Below, in pieces: positions 46,674-58,863 of a stretch of DNA of 64,000 nt (position 1 is its first letter; every line of letters begins with the position of its first letter). Source of the DNA: Anisodus tanguticus. Lineage: Eukaryota > Streptophyta > Magnoliopsida > Solanales > Solanaceae. The position numbers and the translations under genes were made by a program. The notes below the pieces were generated by a model. It was not told the origin of the DNA. It made no database searches and saw only the letters and a program-made list of their open reading frames with translations. The stretch lies in contig CM067546.1 in NCBI GenBank assembly GCA_034509755.1, positions 27,829,876 to 27,893,875 of the forward strand, read 5' to 3'.

Positions 46674-48254
46674 TAGTGAATATATTCCATATATATATTC
46701 ACAATATATTTTGTACTTATTATTTTAGTGTAATTAATGTAATTAAGGTAAAATAGAGATCATAATTCTATTAGGACTATAATTATATACTATATATATT
46801 ACATTAATAATAGAACTCCATCAAAGAGAATTACACTATTCTACAACAATGATCAATTAATTATAGTAAATCGGTGTGATTAGATAAATGATTTCCATCC
46901 CAACTTATTTTCTCCTGCATTGATGAGTCCCATTTTTCATTACTCCATCAACCATATCAGGTACTCTATTGATTAAATGAAGTAATTCGACTAGTATAGA
47001 ATATAGATAGGTCACTTGGTTCACCATATTAGGTACTCTCTATTGATTAGGGGTGAGCGGGTCCGGGTACCCTAATTTTTTTTAACTGTCCGGACCCTAC
47101 CCAGTAAAAGATTGGTTCCTAAATTTACTATCCGGAACCTACCCGTAGCAATCACTACCAGGAACCTACCCGGACCCTGCGGTTCCGGGTAGGTTCTCGA
47201 GTACCCTGTAAATCCAATTCCTTATTTAATTAATCCAATTCCTTAATTTCATGGAGTAAAATATTAATCAATTTAGTTAACTAAGCATATCAATAATCAC
47301 ATAATGCACATAAACAGTGGAATCAAAAAATACTTAAAGGAAGGGCATTTTACCTTTTGCGAGGGCAGCCTAGGATTCGAGGTAGGGGCTTGAATTCTTA
47401 TGCTTCCACACTCAAAGCACTCGCACACATAGAAAATACAAGTTTCAGTTTGAAAGGGATAATTAGGGCTAGTTTAGGATCCACCAAAGGGCTTAGTTCC
47501 AAGTTAAGCGACAATGAAATCGGCCAATAGGAAATCTTTTTTTAAAATTTCGGATGGGAAAAAACCCATTAATAATCACAAAAGAGAAAGAGAAAGGGGG
47601 AAGGTATTATCTACGTGACATACTATCAGAGAGGGAGGAGAAGACAAGGGTAATTAAGATCCTTGCCGGATTTGACTATGCACGATTGGCACTAGCGAAA
47701 ATCCCCTTAAGCTTTTGCCATTTTAGACGAAACAGACGAAAGGGTGGGGTGGTGGATAAGGGTTCACAACCCTTGGAGAGTAAAGAAGTGAAGTGAGGGC
47801 GTTTTCCCTTAGCCACTCGTTTAAAGGTAGGGGTGGCCAGTGGGCCGGGCTCGGGACCGGTGGGATCGGGTCGTGGCGGGACGGGGAAAAGGGCAAGATT
47901 TGCTGAAGTCCCGCCCAATCGCGATCCCGCCTGAATCGGGTCAGGATCGGGATCCCGAGCGTTTTTTTTTTGCACTTAATTTTAAAAATAACATATATAT
48001 ATAAAAACTCAATAATTAAACAAGATAGTGTAATAAAAACATTCCAAGGCTATTTTTGTGCCTCTTATATTATTTAATAGACATATGATTTTTTGTAATA
48101 CAAATACAATTGTCAAAATTGCAACTTTGTGGTGTTGTTCAAAAGTTGCAAATTACATTGTAAAATTGCAATTTTAAAAATTACATTCTGAAAAACCTGT
48201 TCTAGTTTCTTGATAATTTCCTATGGTTCTTCGGTTGGAATTGATATTTGTTGG

Positions 48255-50608
48255 TCAAATTGATCCACGTCGCTTCCACCACCTTCGAATAAGATTTCGT
48301 TGTTGTTTTCGTCTTCCTCTTCGTTGATCTACGTTGACCGCACCTTTTTCGCTCCGCTCGTATCCAATCTCCAAGCTATCTCCGGCTAATGAGTGTCTGT
48401 GCTCTCCTATTTGATATCTGCCGGCAGAAAAAGCGCTTTCAGATGCAGTTGATGACGCTTGAATGTTCAAAACATTTCGGGCCATCATTGAAAGTGTCGG
48501 AAAGGTCTTCTCATTCCCCCTCCAGTATTTCAGCAAGTCTTCACGTCCTTCTTCATTGAGAACTGCTTGGTACGGTACAGAACCATGCAAAACAAAATTA
48601 TCAAACTCGCTAATTTGGTTAGTAGCGGTACGACCGCACATTCTATTTCTGAGGCTTTCAATACTAGCCGCAGAAACAACATGTCTTTTGTGAGGTTGTG
48701 TTGAAGAAGAAGAAGATGGTATAGAAGCCGGTAGGTTACTAGCACTTTCTTGTTGGTAAAACCTATATACTTTTTTGCATTGGTCTTCTACGCTAGACAA
48801 CACTTCTTCTTTAGTTTGTTCAATAGGTGGTGGGTGATTTGGATTTTTGGGACTTGGAGGTGGTAGTACTTCTATACAATCGTAATTAGTTTCAATAAGT
48901 GATTTAGTACCGTCTATTTTAATAGTCGGATTTAATACAGCACCAATAATATAAAAGTGGGAATAGGAATAAAATATTTTTTTATTTTGATAAACATTTT
49001 TTAATAGCTGTCATATAAACTGATTTTTCCATATATTCACTAAGTAATAAAAATATTAGAGCTATATAAAATAACATAGTTGAAATAGTAGGATAATATA
49101 TACCGAAAAATCCTTTTGTTGCTTGAAAAAATTTCTCTAAAAATACAATAAGTTCGAAATTTTTTACCCAAACGCTATCTACAACCATATCAGCTGAATT
49201 TTGATTATGAGAGTTAAAAAATAAAGTTATAGGTTTTCTATAGTCATAAGCAACAAGTAGTTGCTCGTATAAAGAATTTCACCTAGTGGGTACTTCTTCT
49301 GGAATTTTTCTATAAGGTAGTTGACAATCGTGACAAGTTTATTTATATTCTTTTCTTCATTGTATTCTATTATTTTTAAAAATAAAGTTTATAGCAAATT
49401 ATATTTTACTAAGAATGTCTTTAAAAAGTGATAGACCATCCTTTACAATTAAGTTATATATATGGCACACACATTTTATATGAAAATGATCTTGAAAAGA
49501 TGGAGTTAAACTATTTTTAAAAAAAAATTGTAGTAGCGTAATTGTTAGAAGAAACGTTATCTAATGTAATAGTCATAATTTTATCAGTTATTCCGTAATA
49601 ATCGCACACTTGATAAATATTTTCTGCAATAAAAGTACCAGTGTGTCTATCATCTATATATCTATACGCTAAGATACGTTTTTGCATAGACCATTTATAA
49701 TCTATCCAATGACAAGTTACCGTTAAATAATCATGGCCATTAGTACTACGACCTATATCAGAAGTGATAGTCACTTTGCCATTAAAATGATATAATGAAT
49801 AATGTAAATACTGTTGATATTTATGTGCAAATTTAAATACATCTCTCTTAACAGTTGATCTAGGAAAATCGTTAAAAGCATGATTATACAAATCTCTAAT
49901 GTAATGAATAAAACCGGGAGATGAAGGAAATGAAAAAGGCAAACCCTCCACAACAACTAATTTTGCTATTGATTCCCTATCTCTATGTTTATTGTATTTA
50001 AGGCCTACAATTCCCCCCGTCATAGGGTTAATTTGACCATGTACTTGGTCCGGAACAGTATTAGTATGTGAACCTTGTCCCGATGGAGCGGGCGTTTGTG
50101 CACCCGATTTTGAAGCCTCGTATTGGGCATACCTAGCTGGATGAGCCCTTACTACGTGTCTCATTAAACCCCCCCCCCCCCCCCGTCCCACCGTGACCTT
50201 TTCCAGTTTTAAATTTTAAAACATCTTTACAAATTTTACATCTAGCTACTTGATTCTCTACGTCGCTATCAAAAATATTCATGCATCTGATTTTAATGGT
50301 CGTTTTGTTGGACCTCGTCTCATACTAGGGGAAATAGGAGGCATTTTAGTTGAAGGTGCACTAGTGGGTGCGTTGTCATCAACATTAGTGGGTATATCAT
50401 CTAGATCATCGTCTAAATTAAAGTCTTCTTGAGTTCTAGAAAATAGCTCCTTGTCTAAATCTAATGGTATTGTAGGAAAATGTTCAATATCAACAAAATC
50501 ATCCTGTGTAGGAATAGGATTCTGTCTAGAAATAGGATTCTGTCTAGAAATAGGACCATTGCCCTTGTTGCCCCTACTAGAAGAAGTATGACCCCTACCC
50601 GTAAGCAT
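48255..50608 (-). pseudogene. hAT transposase remnant (copy B), with BED finger
   Basis: Minus-strand pieces give an acidic N-terminal region (50608-50279; DLDDDLDDIPTN-type), a BED zinc finger (50270-50090, ending LMRHVVRAHPARY), and the RNase-H-like core (50080-49517; YHFNGKVTITSDIGRSTNG and KIMTITLDNVSSNN). A mid region (49188-48982) and the C-terminal dimerisation domain (48803-48255; SEFDNFVLHGSVPYQ, EDLLKYWRGNEKTFPTLSMM, NIQASSTASESAFSAGRY) complete the order. The frame breaks within the BED finger at a run of 16 or more G (plus-strand C, 50169-50184) and at several later points. Copy A is colinear where both exist. The protein is inactive as read. Confidence 0.85.
50167..50184. repeat. 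Poly-C run in the hAT BED-finger coding region
   Basis: There are about 16 C on the plus strand (G in the sense direction). It lies inside the transposase BED finger and disrupts the frame there. It is probably a slippage expansion of a short Gly codon run. Confidence 0.85.
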
Positions 50609-51835
50609 ACGCTTAAATCATTCCATTATAAATTTATAATTATACTAATAAATAATTAAAGTAAATGAAATTAAGTGCGCTAAATAAAATAAACAGACAA
50701 TAATAATTTAATGAAGGAACGAATGTACCAAACGTCGACGTGTAATCGAGAGGTTGAAAATTGAAACTTTGCTCGATGGAAGATCCTCAAGCTAGTTGCC
50801 AACTTCACTCCCAATTCCCAAATTAATAAAAAAAGTTGAATATTTAGTAGACAATGTAGACTTGTAGAGAGATAGATTGAGAGATTAGAGAGATTGTATG
50901 AAGATTTGTGAGAAAGATGAAGAGAAAATGAGGTATTTATAGTTGAAAAATTGGTTTAAAGTGTAAATATAATAACTTATGAGTTAAAAATAAATATTAA
51001 GGTGGTAGGGGGGGGGGGGAGGCCAAAAATGGTCGTTGCACAACGACCAAAATATAAAATGGTCGTTCGTGCAACGATTATTTTTGCAAAAGGGAGTTTC
51101 GGGCGGGACCGGTGCGGGATCGGGATCGGGTCAGGACTGGCGGGCCCTCGGCGGGCCGGGACGAGACATTGTCCCGGTTTGAGTCCCGATACCGCAATTT
51201 TTTTTAAAAAAAAATACTCAGGTTCGGGCGGGACCGGGCCGACCCGACCCACTGGCCTACCATATTTAAAGGGCGATTGGGCTGGGCCTGATCCTTATTG
51301 GACTAGGCTCAGCCGATTTAAAAAGAAAAAGGACCCAAAATTGTTAATTTAAAAGGTTGGGGGTATTAAAGAGAAATTATGCAGATGTAACCACGTGATT
51401 AATTTAAAATGTGGCCACTTTGATATTCATAGGTTCCGGGTCTGAGTACCCTGTCACTATTTGTCGGAACCGGACCCGACATTGATCGGTTCCTAATTTT
51501 ACTACCCAGAACCTGCCCGTTATTATAATATATCTATAGAAACCTATCCGTTAGTGTCGGTTCTGGTCGGGTATCTGGGTACCCTATACCTGTGCTCACC
51601 CCTACTATTGATTACCTAAAACAATATTTTATAAGGTCAAACTAAACTTATTGGCTCAGTCTACATCCTAATAATCCAATTTCAGTATAGTAGAAATAGA
51701 TCAATGGCTCCACCAACTACGGATAGATCAAATATCAGGCTGTAATAATTATCAATTGAGTTGGCTTTCTGGCAATAACAAATTGTTATAAACAATTTAA
51801 ATTATACATATGATGATTTATTAATGAAAAAAGTT

Positions 51836-53032
51836 TAAATATGCCATTGAACTATTAGAAAAGATTCATTCATGTCACTCGTTAATAGTTTAATTCAAAA
51901 AATGCCATCGTTGTTACCATTTTAGGTAATATATGTCATTACTTACTAACATGACTCTATTACTATCAGATTTTGTCATGCCGAATTATCTAAACCCTTC
52001 ATTTTACGAGTGACATATCTGAGCCATTTCGTTAAGTTCAATGGCATATTTGAGTCATTTCATTCAGTTCATTGTCATATTTGAGTCATTTCCCAATTCT
52101 TTTTCTAATTCTTATATAAGCCTCCATCTTTTCTAATTTTATGTAACAAACTTATAAGGACAAGTTTGTCCCTTATACTAATAACATTATCATTTTACCT
52201 GAAAAATTTATACTCACTTATTTAATTGGATTGTGAACCTAATCTTATTTTACATCATTCACAATTTTTACGTACTTTATGACTCTTTAAAAATCACATA
52301 AAATTTATTTAAGAAATAAAAAAGAGATAAATTTAAAAAGGAGTGCACTAATGAGATGTAGATAGGTATAAAAAGTTATATATGAGCGAATTTTGGGGTG
52401 TTAAAGGTTGAGAGAAAGCTCAAATATGTCACACTCATATTTACTTTTCATATCCATTTACACCACATTAGTGTACTCTCTTTTAAATTTATCTTTTTTT
52501 TTCTTAAACAAAATTTATGTACTTCTTAAATTTTTTAAAGAGTCATAAAGTACCTGAAAATTGTGCAGAATAAGATTGAATTCATAATCTAATTAAATAA
52601 GAGATTGTAATTTTTTTATGTAAAATAAAAATGTTATTAATATAAGGGACAAACTTGTCCGTATAAGCTTGTCACATAAAATTAGAAAAGATGGAGACTT
52701 ATATAGGAATTGAGAAAATGCTCAAATATGCCACTGGACTTAATGAAATGGTTCATAAATGTCGCTCGTGAAATGAAGTGTTTAGATAATGCCACATGAC
52801 AAAGTATGATAGTGGTAGAATTCTGTTAGTGAATAATGGTATAGATGACCCAAGATGGTAATGGAGGTGGCATTTTTTAACCCAACTATTAATGAGTGGC
52901 ATGAATAAGCCTTTTTCGATAAAAAAAAAAGAAGGCAGTCCGGTGCACTAACCTTCCGCTATGCGCAGGATCCGGAAAAGAGCCGGACCATAAGCCTTTT
53001 CCGATAGTTGATGACATATTTAAACTTTTTTC
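51836..53032. mobile_element. Long foldback element (two arms of about 0.5-0.6 kb)
   Basis: GAAAAAAGTTTAAATATG near 51836 is inverted as CATATTTAAACTTTTTTC near 53032. Further inward, matched inverted segments include CACTCGTTAATAG / CTATTAATGAGTG, TTTTACGAGTGACAT / TGTCGCTCGTGAAAT, CCATCTTTTCTAATTTTATG / CATAAAATTAGAAAAGATGG, and GGACAAGTTTGTCCCTTATA / TATAAGGGACAAACTTGTCC. The two arms meet near 52400. It encodes nothing. It resembles Mutator-type foldback MITEs, but I could not find a clear 9-bp duplication. A SINE fragment interrupts the right arm. Confidence 0.82.
52921..52989 (-). mobile_element. 5'-truncated SINE inserted in a foldback arm
   Basis: On the minus strand it reads GGTCCGGCTCTTTTCCGG, then the SINE 3' part (CGCATAGCGGAAGGTTAGTG...GACTGCCTTC) and an oligo-T tail (plus-strand A run). 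The flanking 16-bp duplication ATAAGCCTTTTTCGAT (52905-52920) / ATAAGCCTTTTCCGAT (52990-53005) confirms insertion after the foldback element formed. Confidence 0.85.
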
Positions 53033-53569
53033 CTAGTTAATTTATTATAAGTCTTTTAAACTTTTAAACATTTTGTAAGTTCTAAAACCATGTTTAGAGT
53101 CAACATGACTCCTCTAGTGTTTTATGATCTAAACTACGTTCACATTATATTTATACTAATCACATTACCTCGAATATATATATATATATACACTCGTTAT
53201 CCTTTCAAATATTAGATAAAGGTATTTATAAAGTTAATATTATTATTAATTAAAGAGAAGAGAGTATTTAAAATAATAATGAGTGCACATTATCACTATA
53301 TTTCATTTACTTTTTAATACATATATAGATTCAAAATTATTAGTGAATATTCACCATATATTGTGTAATTATTAGTGATGTATAATTATGGTAGGTATAA
53401 GATATTTATTATATTAGGACTCCACATTGTACACACTATATATATTTGTATTAATGAGAAAGACTCCCCAAGGAAGATTAATACAATTCTACATGGTATC
53501 AAGAGCCAATTATCCTTCCCGACCTAAAACCTAAATTCGACCGCCCTTACCTATCTTTTTTCGGTGCCA

Positions 53570-53850
53570 AACCGCCTGTATACCGTCGGTATACCGATAT
53601 ACGCTGATATACAACTGTCCAGCCCTCCAATTCTACAAACAGCCCTGCATACCTCTGGTATACTACTGATATACAACCTTCTTTCCTTCCCTATCTCTCC
53701 CACGGGCTGTATACCCCTCATATACATCATCTACACGCCGATATACACTATATATATGACTGATATATCCTCACTGCCACTATATACTACCCGTATACAG
53801 CCTCCCTAAGCAGTTATACACTTCGTATACGGTCGATACAACCCTTTTCG
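53570..53850 (+). repeat. Copia leader array of GTATAC and GATATAC words (copy 2)
   Basis: It carries the same words and layout as 42830-43235, between the primer site and the first ATG: about six GTATAC (or GGTATAC), about four GATATAC, and several TATACA/CATATAC variants, separated by C/T-rich spacers. Unit order is not conserved between the two elements, only the words. Confidence 0.8.
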
Positions 53851-53903
53851 ATACGTCCCGAACCCCTATTTTTCTTTTCTCTTGCCTCATCTCCGGCAAC
53901 CTC

Positions 53904-56900
53904 ATGGCAAAGCACAACCATGGGTATAAGCAGTGGCCAGCGGCGCACTGTGGCAGAGGGGGTCAGGCTAGGAACTGCGCTTCCAGAAGAGTCCAGCGGC
54001 TGCGGCCCACCAAACAATGTGGTTGAAGCAGCAGCCCAACAACATGGGAGCACAGGCGATGGCCCACAACCAATATGCCCACTTTCAGACAGTCAAGTAG
54101 TCCGCCCCTGACCAGTCGATGGGCCACAACTTTTTGGCCCAATTTCCTGCAACCCGGCAGACTAGGAGCACAGTCGATGGGCCACAACAATCAGGCCCAA
54201 TTTTCTGGAGCCTAGCAGTCCGCTCCAAGCCTTCCCCAATCTAATTTGGGTTAGGCTTTCGTCACATTGACTCATCGATAGCTCGATAATACGTGGTATA
54301 TGGATATGGGCGCCACGTCTCACCTCACCAACAATTCTGGTAATCTTCCTCAACTATGAAATTTAAATACTCCATAATCTATTATGGTAGGAAACAATCA
54401 TCGCATTTAAATTCAAAGGTTTGACCACACACTAACCCCACCACCGCATCCCCACTTCTCTCTAAATAACATCCTATATGCCCCAAATATTATCAATAAC
54501 CTAATCTCTATTAGAAAATTTGCCACCGATAATTCTGTATCAATCAACTTTGACCCGTTTGGATTTTCTGTAACGGACCTACGTACTGGAAAACTCCTTA
54601 CGAGATGTAATAGTGAAGGGGACCTCTATCCTGTCCTATCCATGTCCGCTGCCAGTGTCAATCCTCCCACATCCATGTCGCTCCTCCCACCGCTTTAGCA
54701 ACAATCTTTCCGTCAACCTAACACAATAGACTTGGACACACATGAGCTCCTATTTTTAATTTTTCTTAGAAGCAATAATTTAATTCGTTGTAAGAATGAG
54801 AAACTTGCCCAACAATATTTTTCTTCCCCTTTAGGCAAACATGTTCGCCTAGTGTTACGTTTTTCCCCTTTGGCATTGTTCATGCAGATTTATGGACATA
54901 TCACATTACTAGCTCGTTGAGTCATAAATTTTATCTTGTCTTATTAGATGACTATTCTCACTTTATCTGGATTTATCCGCTTAAATTCAAGTCTGAATTG
55001 TTTGCCAAGTTTCTTGCATTCCGTGTCTATGTCAAAACGCAATTTGAAAAAGACATAAAATAGTTTCAATATGATAACGATCATGAGTTCAATAATTCTA
55101 TGTTTCATAATTTTTGCTCTACTAATGACATAGTTTTCAGATTCTCGTGTCCCCACACCTCCTTCCAAAATGGAAAGGCCGAACAAATCATTCGCACTAT
55201 CAATAATATGGTTCGTATGATCCTATTTCATGCCTCCCTTCCCCCTCCATTTTGGGTCTATGTTGTTAAAATGACCGAATATATTCTAATTATTTTGCCC
55301 ACCCAAACTCTCCAAAATAGAACACCCACCGAAATTCTATTCCGTAGGATCCCAACTTATGAGCACTTACGAATCTTCGGCTGCATGTGCTACCCGAATC
55401 TTGCCTCCACGACCCCACATAAACTTGCACGCCACACTACTCCTTGTGTGTTCTTAGGTTTCCCGCCCAATCATAGGGAATATATGTGATACGACTTGTC
55501 TTATCGCAAAATCATCATCTCACGTCACGTCACGTTTGACGAAACAATCTTTCCATTCGCAAATATCCAAAAATTCCAGAATTTGGATTACACATTTTTA
55601 GACGAGTCCAACACATCACCGCTTCTCCATCTCGCTATCGATCGAGCTGTCACTATTCCGGCAGCAACCACTGTACCCACTGCCTCTGCCCAGTCTCTTC
55701 TCGGTCAGTCCAAAGTCTCCACCATCCCGTCGACCACCCCTTTATCACTGCCATTCAAATTCAACCCAAATCCCCCAACCCATCAGTCACCGGAATCCCT
55801 TCGCCCTCATCGATCAAACACCCACCAATCACTGACACCAATAACCCACCAATCACCAGAAATAACCCAACCCCGATAGCTACCTACCGACCAGTACCAG
55901 TCACTACACACCCAACAACCCGTCGAAACCATCAACCCGTCGACCCAGACCACCCAATCTACCAATCCGACAGCAACCACCAACCACTCACCGAACCCAG
56001 CCCCATCGCACCACGTCGATCCACCCTGCCAGTCACCAATCGACATACAGAACATATCGACCACTACCCTGCCACCTACCAGTACCACTGCCAACCCGGT
56101 CCCTCTCCCCCACACATAAAATGGAAACTCGTGCTCAACATGGAATTTTCAAACCCAAGACCCACTTTAACTTGTCCATTTAAACAATATCCCTAATTCT
56201 AAAAAATCCCAAATTAGCCAAACTTGACCCTAATTGGAATGCAGCTATGCGTGAGGAGTTTAATGCTTTGACAAAATAGCACACTTGGGACTTGGTTCCT
56301 AGACCGGAGGGGGTGAATGTGATCTGATGCATGTGGTTATTTTGTTATAAATTTAGAGACAGTGGTGACCTAGAGAGATATAAGGCGATACTTGTGGCTA
56401 ATGGTACTAACCAGTAGGAGGGTATTGATTTTGGTGAGACATTCAATCCGATTGTTAAACCGGCTATCATTCGCACATTTATGAGTATTGTTATGGGTAA
56501 GCATTGGTCAATTCATCAGCTTGATGTGAAGAATGCTTTTCTACATGGGGACTTGAAAGAAATTATTTACATGTACCAACCACCAGGATTTGTCCATCCC
56601 GAGGCCCTTATTATGTATGTCGTCTTTGTAAGTCACTCTATGGTTTGAAACAGGCACCCAGAGCGTGGTATGAACGATTTACTACTTACATTATGCAGAT
56701 TGGGTTTGTATGCAGCAAGTGTGATAATTCTCTCTTTACTTTTCATCGAGGTAGTAACATTGCTTATTTGTTGTTATATGTGGATGATATTGTGCTTACT
56801 GCCTCATCTGATGTGTTGAAAATGAGATCATTGCACTGCTTAAAATCGAATTTTCCATGACTGACTTGGAGAAGTTGAGTTACTTTTTATGGATATCAGT

Positions 56901-57735
56901 GACTAGATTTGCAGATATTGTGTTTTTGTGTCAGCGTAAGTATGCAGAGGAGATCGTGTATAGGGCTAAAATGGCGAACTGCAAGATCATGCCAACTCCG
57001 GTTGACTCTAAATCAAAGCTAAGTGTTGTTGATGGTGATCCAGTGTCCGATCCCACTCTTTATATGAGTCTTGCAGGTGCACTTCAGTATCTTACTTTCA
57101 CCAGGCCTGATATTGCTTATGATGTTCAGCAGGTGTGTTTGTTTATATATGCCCTCAGAGAGCCTCACTTTACTGCTCTTAAACGTATCATTCAATACGT
57201 TAATGGCACACTTGATTATGGATTACATCTATACCCCTCTGCACCACCAAGTTATTATCATATACGGATGCTGATTGGGCAGGCTGTCCGGACACGCGAC
57301 GCTCCACCTCCGGTTATTGTGTGTTCTTAGGGGATAATCTCATTTCATGGTCTGCCAAAAGGCAAGCCACTCTATCCTGTTCGAGTGCAGAAGCAGAGTA
57401 TAGAGGCGTTGCAAATGTTGTTGCTGAGATCTGCTGGCTCCGAAATCTTCTTTTGGAGCTCCAGTGTCCCCTACGTAAGGCGTCTTTGGTGTACTGTGAT
57501 AATATATCCGTCATATATTTATCTAATAATCCGGTCTAGCATCAAAGAACCAAGCACATTGAGATGGATGTACACTTTGTTCGTGAGAAGGTTGCTATAG
57601 GACATGTTAAGGGGTTGCATGTGCCCTCTTCTTATCAGTATGCGAATATCTTCACTAAATGACTACCTAGACAGCTATTCCTCGACTTTAGATCCAGTCT
57701 AAGCGTCCGACCTTCTCCCGCTCCGACTGAGGGGG
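53904..57735 (+). pseudogene. Copia pol remnant with truncated gag (copy 2)
   Basis: From ATG 53904, only about 380 bp of Gln/Pro-coding sequence separates the leader from the protease (WYMDMGATSHLT, about 54294-54330), so the gag core and zinc knuckle are missing as in copy 1. The integrase follows (PHTSFQNGKAEQIIRTINNM, 55150-55210; THKLARHTTPCVFLGFPPNH about 55420). A long Pro/Thr/Ser spacer (55600-56120) comes next, then RT (GLKQAPRAWYERFTTYIMQI at 56645; AYLLLYVDDIVLTASSD about 56763; LYMSLAGALQYLTFTRPDIA about 57060) and RNase H (SWSAKRQATLSCSSAEAEYR about 57345). Stops and shifts occur throughout. Confidence 0.85.
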
Positions 57736-57909
57736 TGTATTAGTGAATATTAGTAGAATATTCACCATATATTGTGTAATTATTAGTGATGTATAATTAT
57801 GATAGTTATATGATCCTTATTGTATTAGGACTCCACATTGTACACACTATATATATTTGTATTAATGAGAAAGACTTTCCAATATAGATTAATACAATTC
57901 TACAAAAAT

Positions 57910-58258
57910 AAAAATTACTAAGTTCACGTAATCTTTGTCCACAAATCATACTATATCATCCGAAGCCCCTCGACAGAAAAAGGGGAAAAGGTTAACCTTT
58001 ATATCTTAGGAATGATCTACAAGTACTTCTCATGATTTGATAATTATATTCTTATCCACGGAAGAAGTAATTCAGGAATAAAATGTCCTCCGCTTTATTG
58101 TACACAACAATAATATACTCAGTATGCTTTTATAAATAAGGTCCGAAGGATTAGTGTATGGAGACTTTGTCCTTATTTTTATAAGGTGGAGAGGTTGTTA
58201 TCGATATATGTTTTACTCAAAAAAATTATTTTTAGAATAAGTTCGAAAGATATGCATG
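57910..58258. other. Gene-free stretch right of Copia copy 2
   Basis: This is A/T-rich; nothing can be supported here. Confidence 0.45.
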
Positions 58259-58754
58259 CAGGGGCGAACATACATGGTGGGGTGGGGGCACGTGCCCCCG
58301 TTAACTTCGGGAAAAACTCTATACATATGTATTTGTTTTGAAGAGTAATCATATATTTTAAGAGTATCCCTCAAAATATATTTGTTGAAGTAGGTCAGTT
58401 GGCTCCTTAGCTCATTGAGTGTAAATGCGTGACCCACGTTCAAGTTCAGCCTACAATTTTTTTTAAGCTGGCAGTTTAAACTTTAAAAAAAGGAATAGAA
58501 CATGTTGCTGACAGTTTTCGAACAAGGGACCTATCGTGTATAACTTGAGACCAAATCATAGACCAGTAAGTGAGCTCTAAACAATTAGTATATCATTTCA
58601 TTTATATTTATATCACATCAGTTCTATGGTGTTTAACAAATTGCATGACATTATGGTTAGAGACGGATCAGGAATTAGAAGTTGATACTTCGACTAACTT
58701 GTATCTTCCTTTGATGGTGTCCCATCATCTTAAAATATTAGGTCCGCCTCCGCT
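58259..58754. mobile_element. Possible hAT-like MITE with diverged target duplication
   Basis: The left end CAGGGGCGAACATACATGG and the right end CCGCCTCCGCT are loosely inverted. The flanks TATGCATG and AATGCACG agree at 6 of 8 positions. It is non-coding. Phrases such as GGGGGCACGTGCCCCCGTTA occur in plant non-autonomous elements, but the boundary is weak. Confidence 0.4.
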
Positions 58755-58863
58755 AATGCACGAATCAAAAGCCAGGATAATTAAAGTGAAATTAAAGGAA
58801 AAAATATGACGTATAAACTGAAATTAAAGTATTTTGATTTAAGTTTATCCTCTGTTTTTTTCT

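Larger units (their letters stand above)
42623..46845 (+). mobile_element. Ty1/copia element lacking a gag core (copy 1)
   Basis: The 5' LTR is about 42623-42784 and the 3' LTR is 46671-46845 (175 bp, TG...CA). The primer site TGATATCAAGAGCC follows the 5' LTR, and a polypurine GAGGGGG precedes the 3' LTR. Between them are an unusual GTATAC-rich leader (42830-43235), a short Gln/Pro-rich remnant instead of gag, then protease, integrase, RT and RNase H remnants. The closest relative is at 53338-57904. I could not match a 5-bp target duplication. Confidence 0.88.
47828..51264 (-). mobile_element. hAT element with transposase remnant, nested in the outer hAT (copy B)
   Basis: The termini are TAGGGGTGGCCAGTGGGCCGG and CCCACTGGCCTACCATA. 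The target duplication TTTAAAGG is perfect at 47820-47827 and 51265-51272. The ends carry CGGGACCGG/GATCGGG word arrays. The transposase reads on the minus strand. The element is a sister of 39815-42240 but retains the N-terminal part. Confidence 0.93.
47048..51605. mobile_element. Outer hAT element (TAGGGGTGAGC family) containing a nested hAT
   Basis: The termini are TAGGGGTGAGC and GCTCACCCCTA, with a perfect 8-bp duplication CTATTGAT at 47040-47047 and 51606-51613. Subterminal regions (47048-47215, 51430-51605) carry GGTACCC, GGGTCCGGG and GGTTCC words on both sides. Without the nested element (47828-51264 plus 8 bp) it is about 1.1 kb and has no transposase. A third end of this family lies at 1-681. 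Confidence 0.9.
53338..57904 (+). mobile_element. Ty1/copia element lacking a gag core (copy 2)
   Basis: The 5' LTR is 53338-53493 (156 bp) and the 3' LTR is 57738-57904 (167 bp). A perfect 5-bp duplication AAAAT is at 53333-53337 and 57905-57909. The primer site TGGTATCAAGAGCC (53494-53507) and a polypurine tract GAGGGGGTG before the 3' LTR are intact. The LTRs begin TATTAG rather than TG. The leader (53570-53850) is GTATAC-rich. Integrase, RT and RNase H remnants match copy 1 in order. Confidence 0.93.

Noticed and set aside
47048..51605. Reading the outer hAT as an autonomous element because it contains a transposase
   Set aside because: The transposase lies entirely inside the inner element, which has its own ends and target duplication.
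53338..53493. Treating the TATTAG start of the 5' LTR as a misplaced border
   Set aside because: The 3' LTR starts with the same TATTAG directly after the polypurine tract, and AAAAT duplicates both flanks, so the border is correct although it is not TG.
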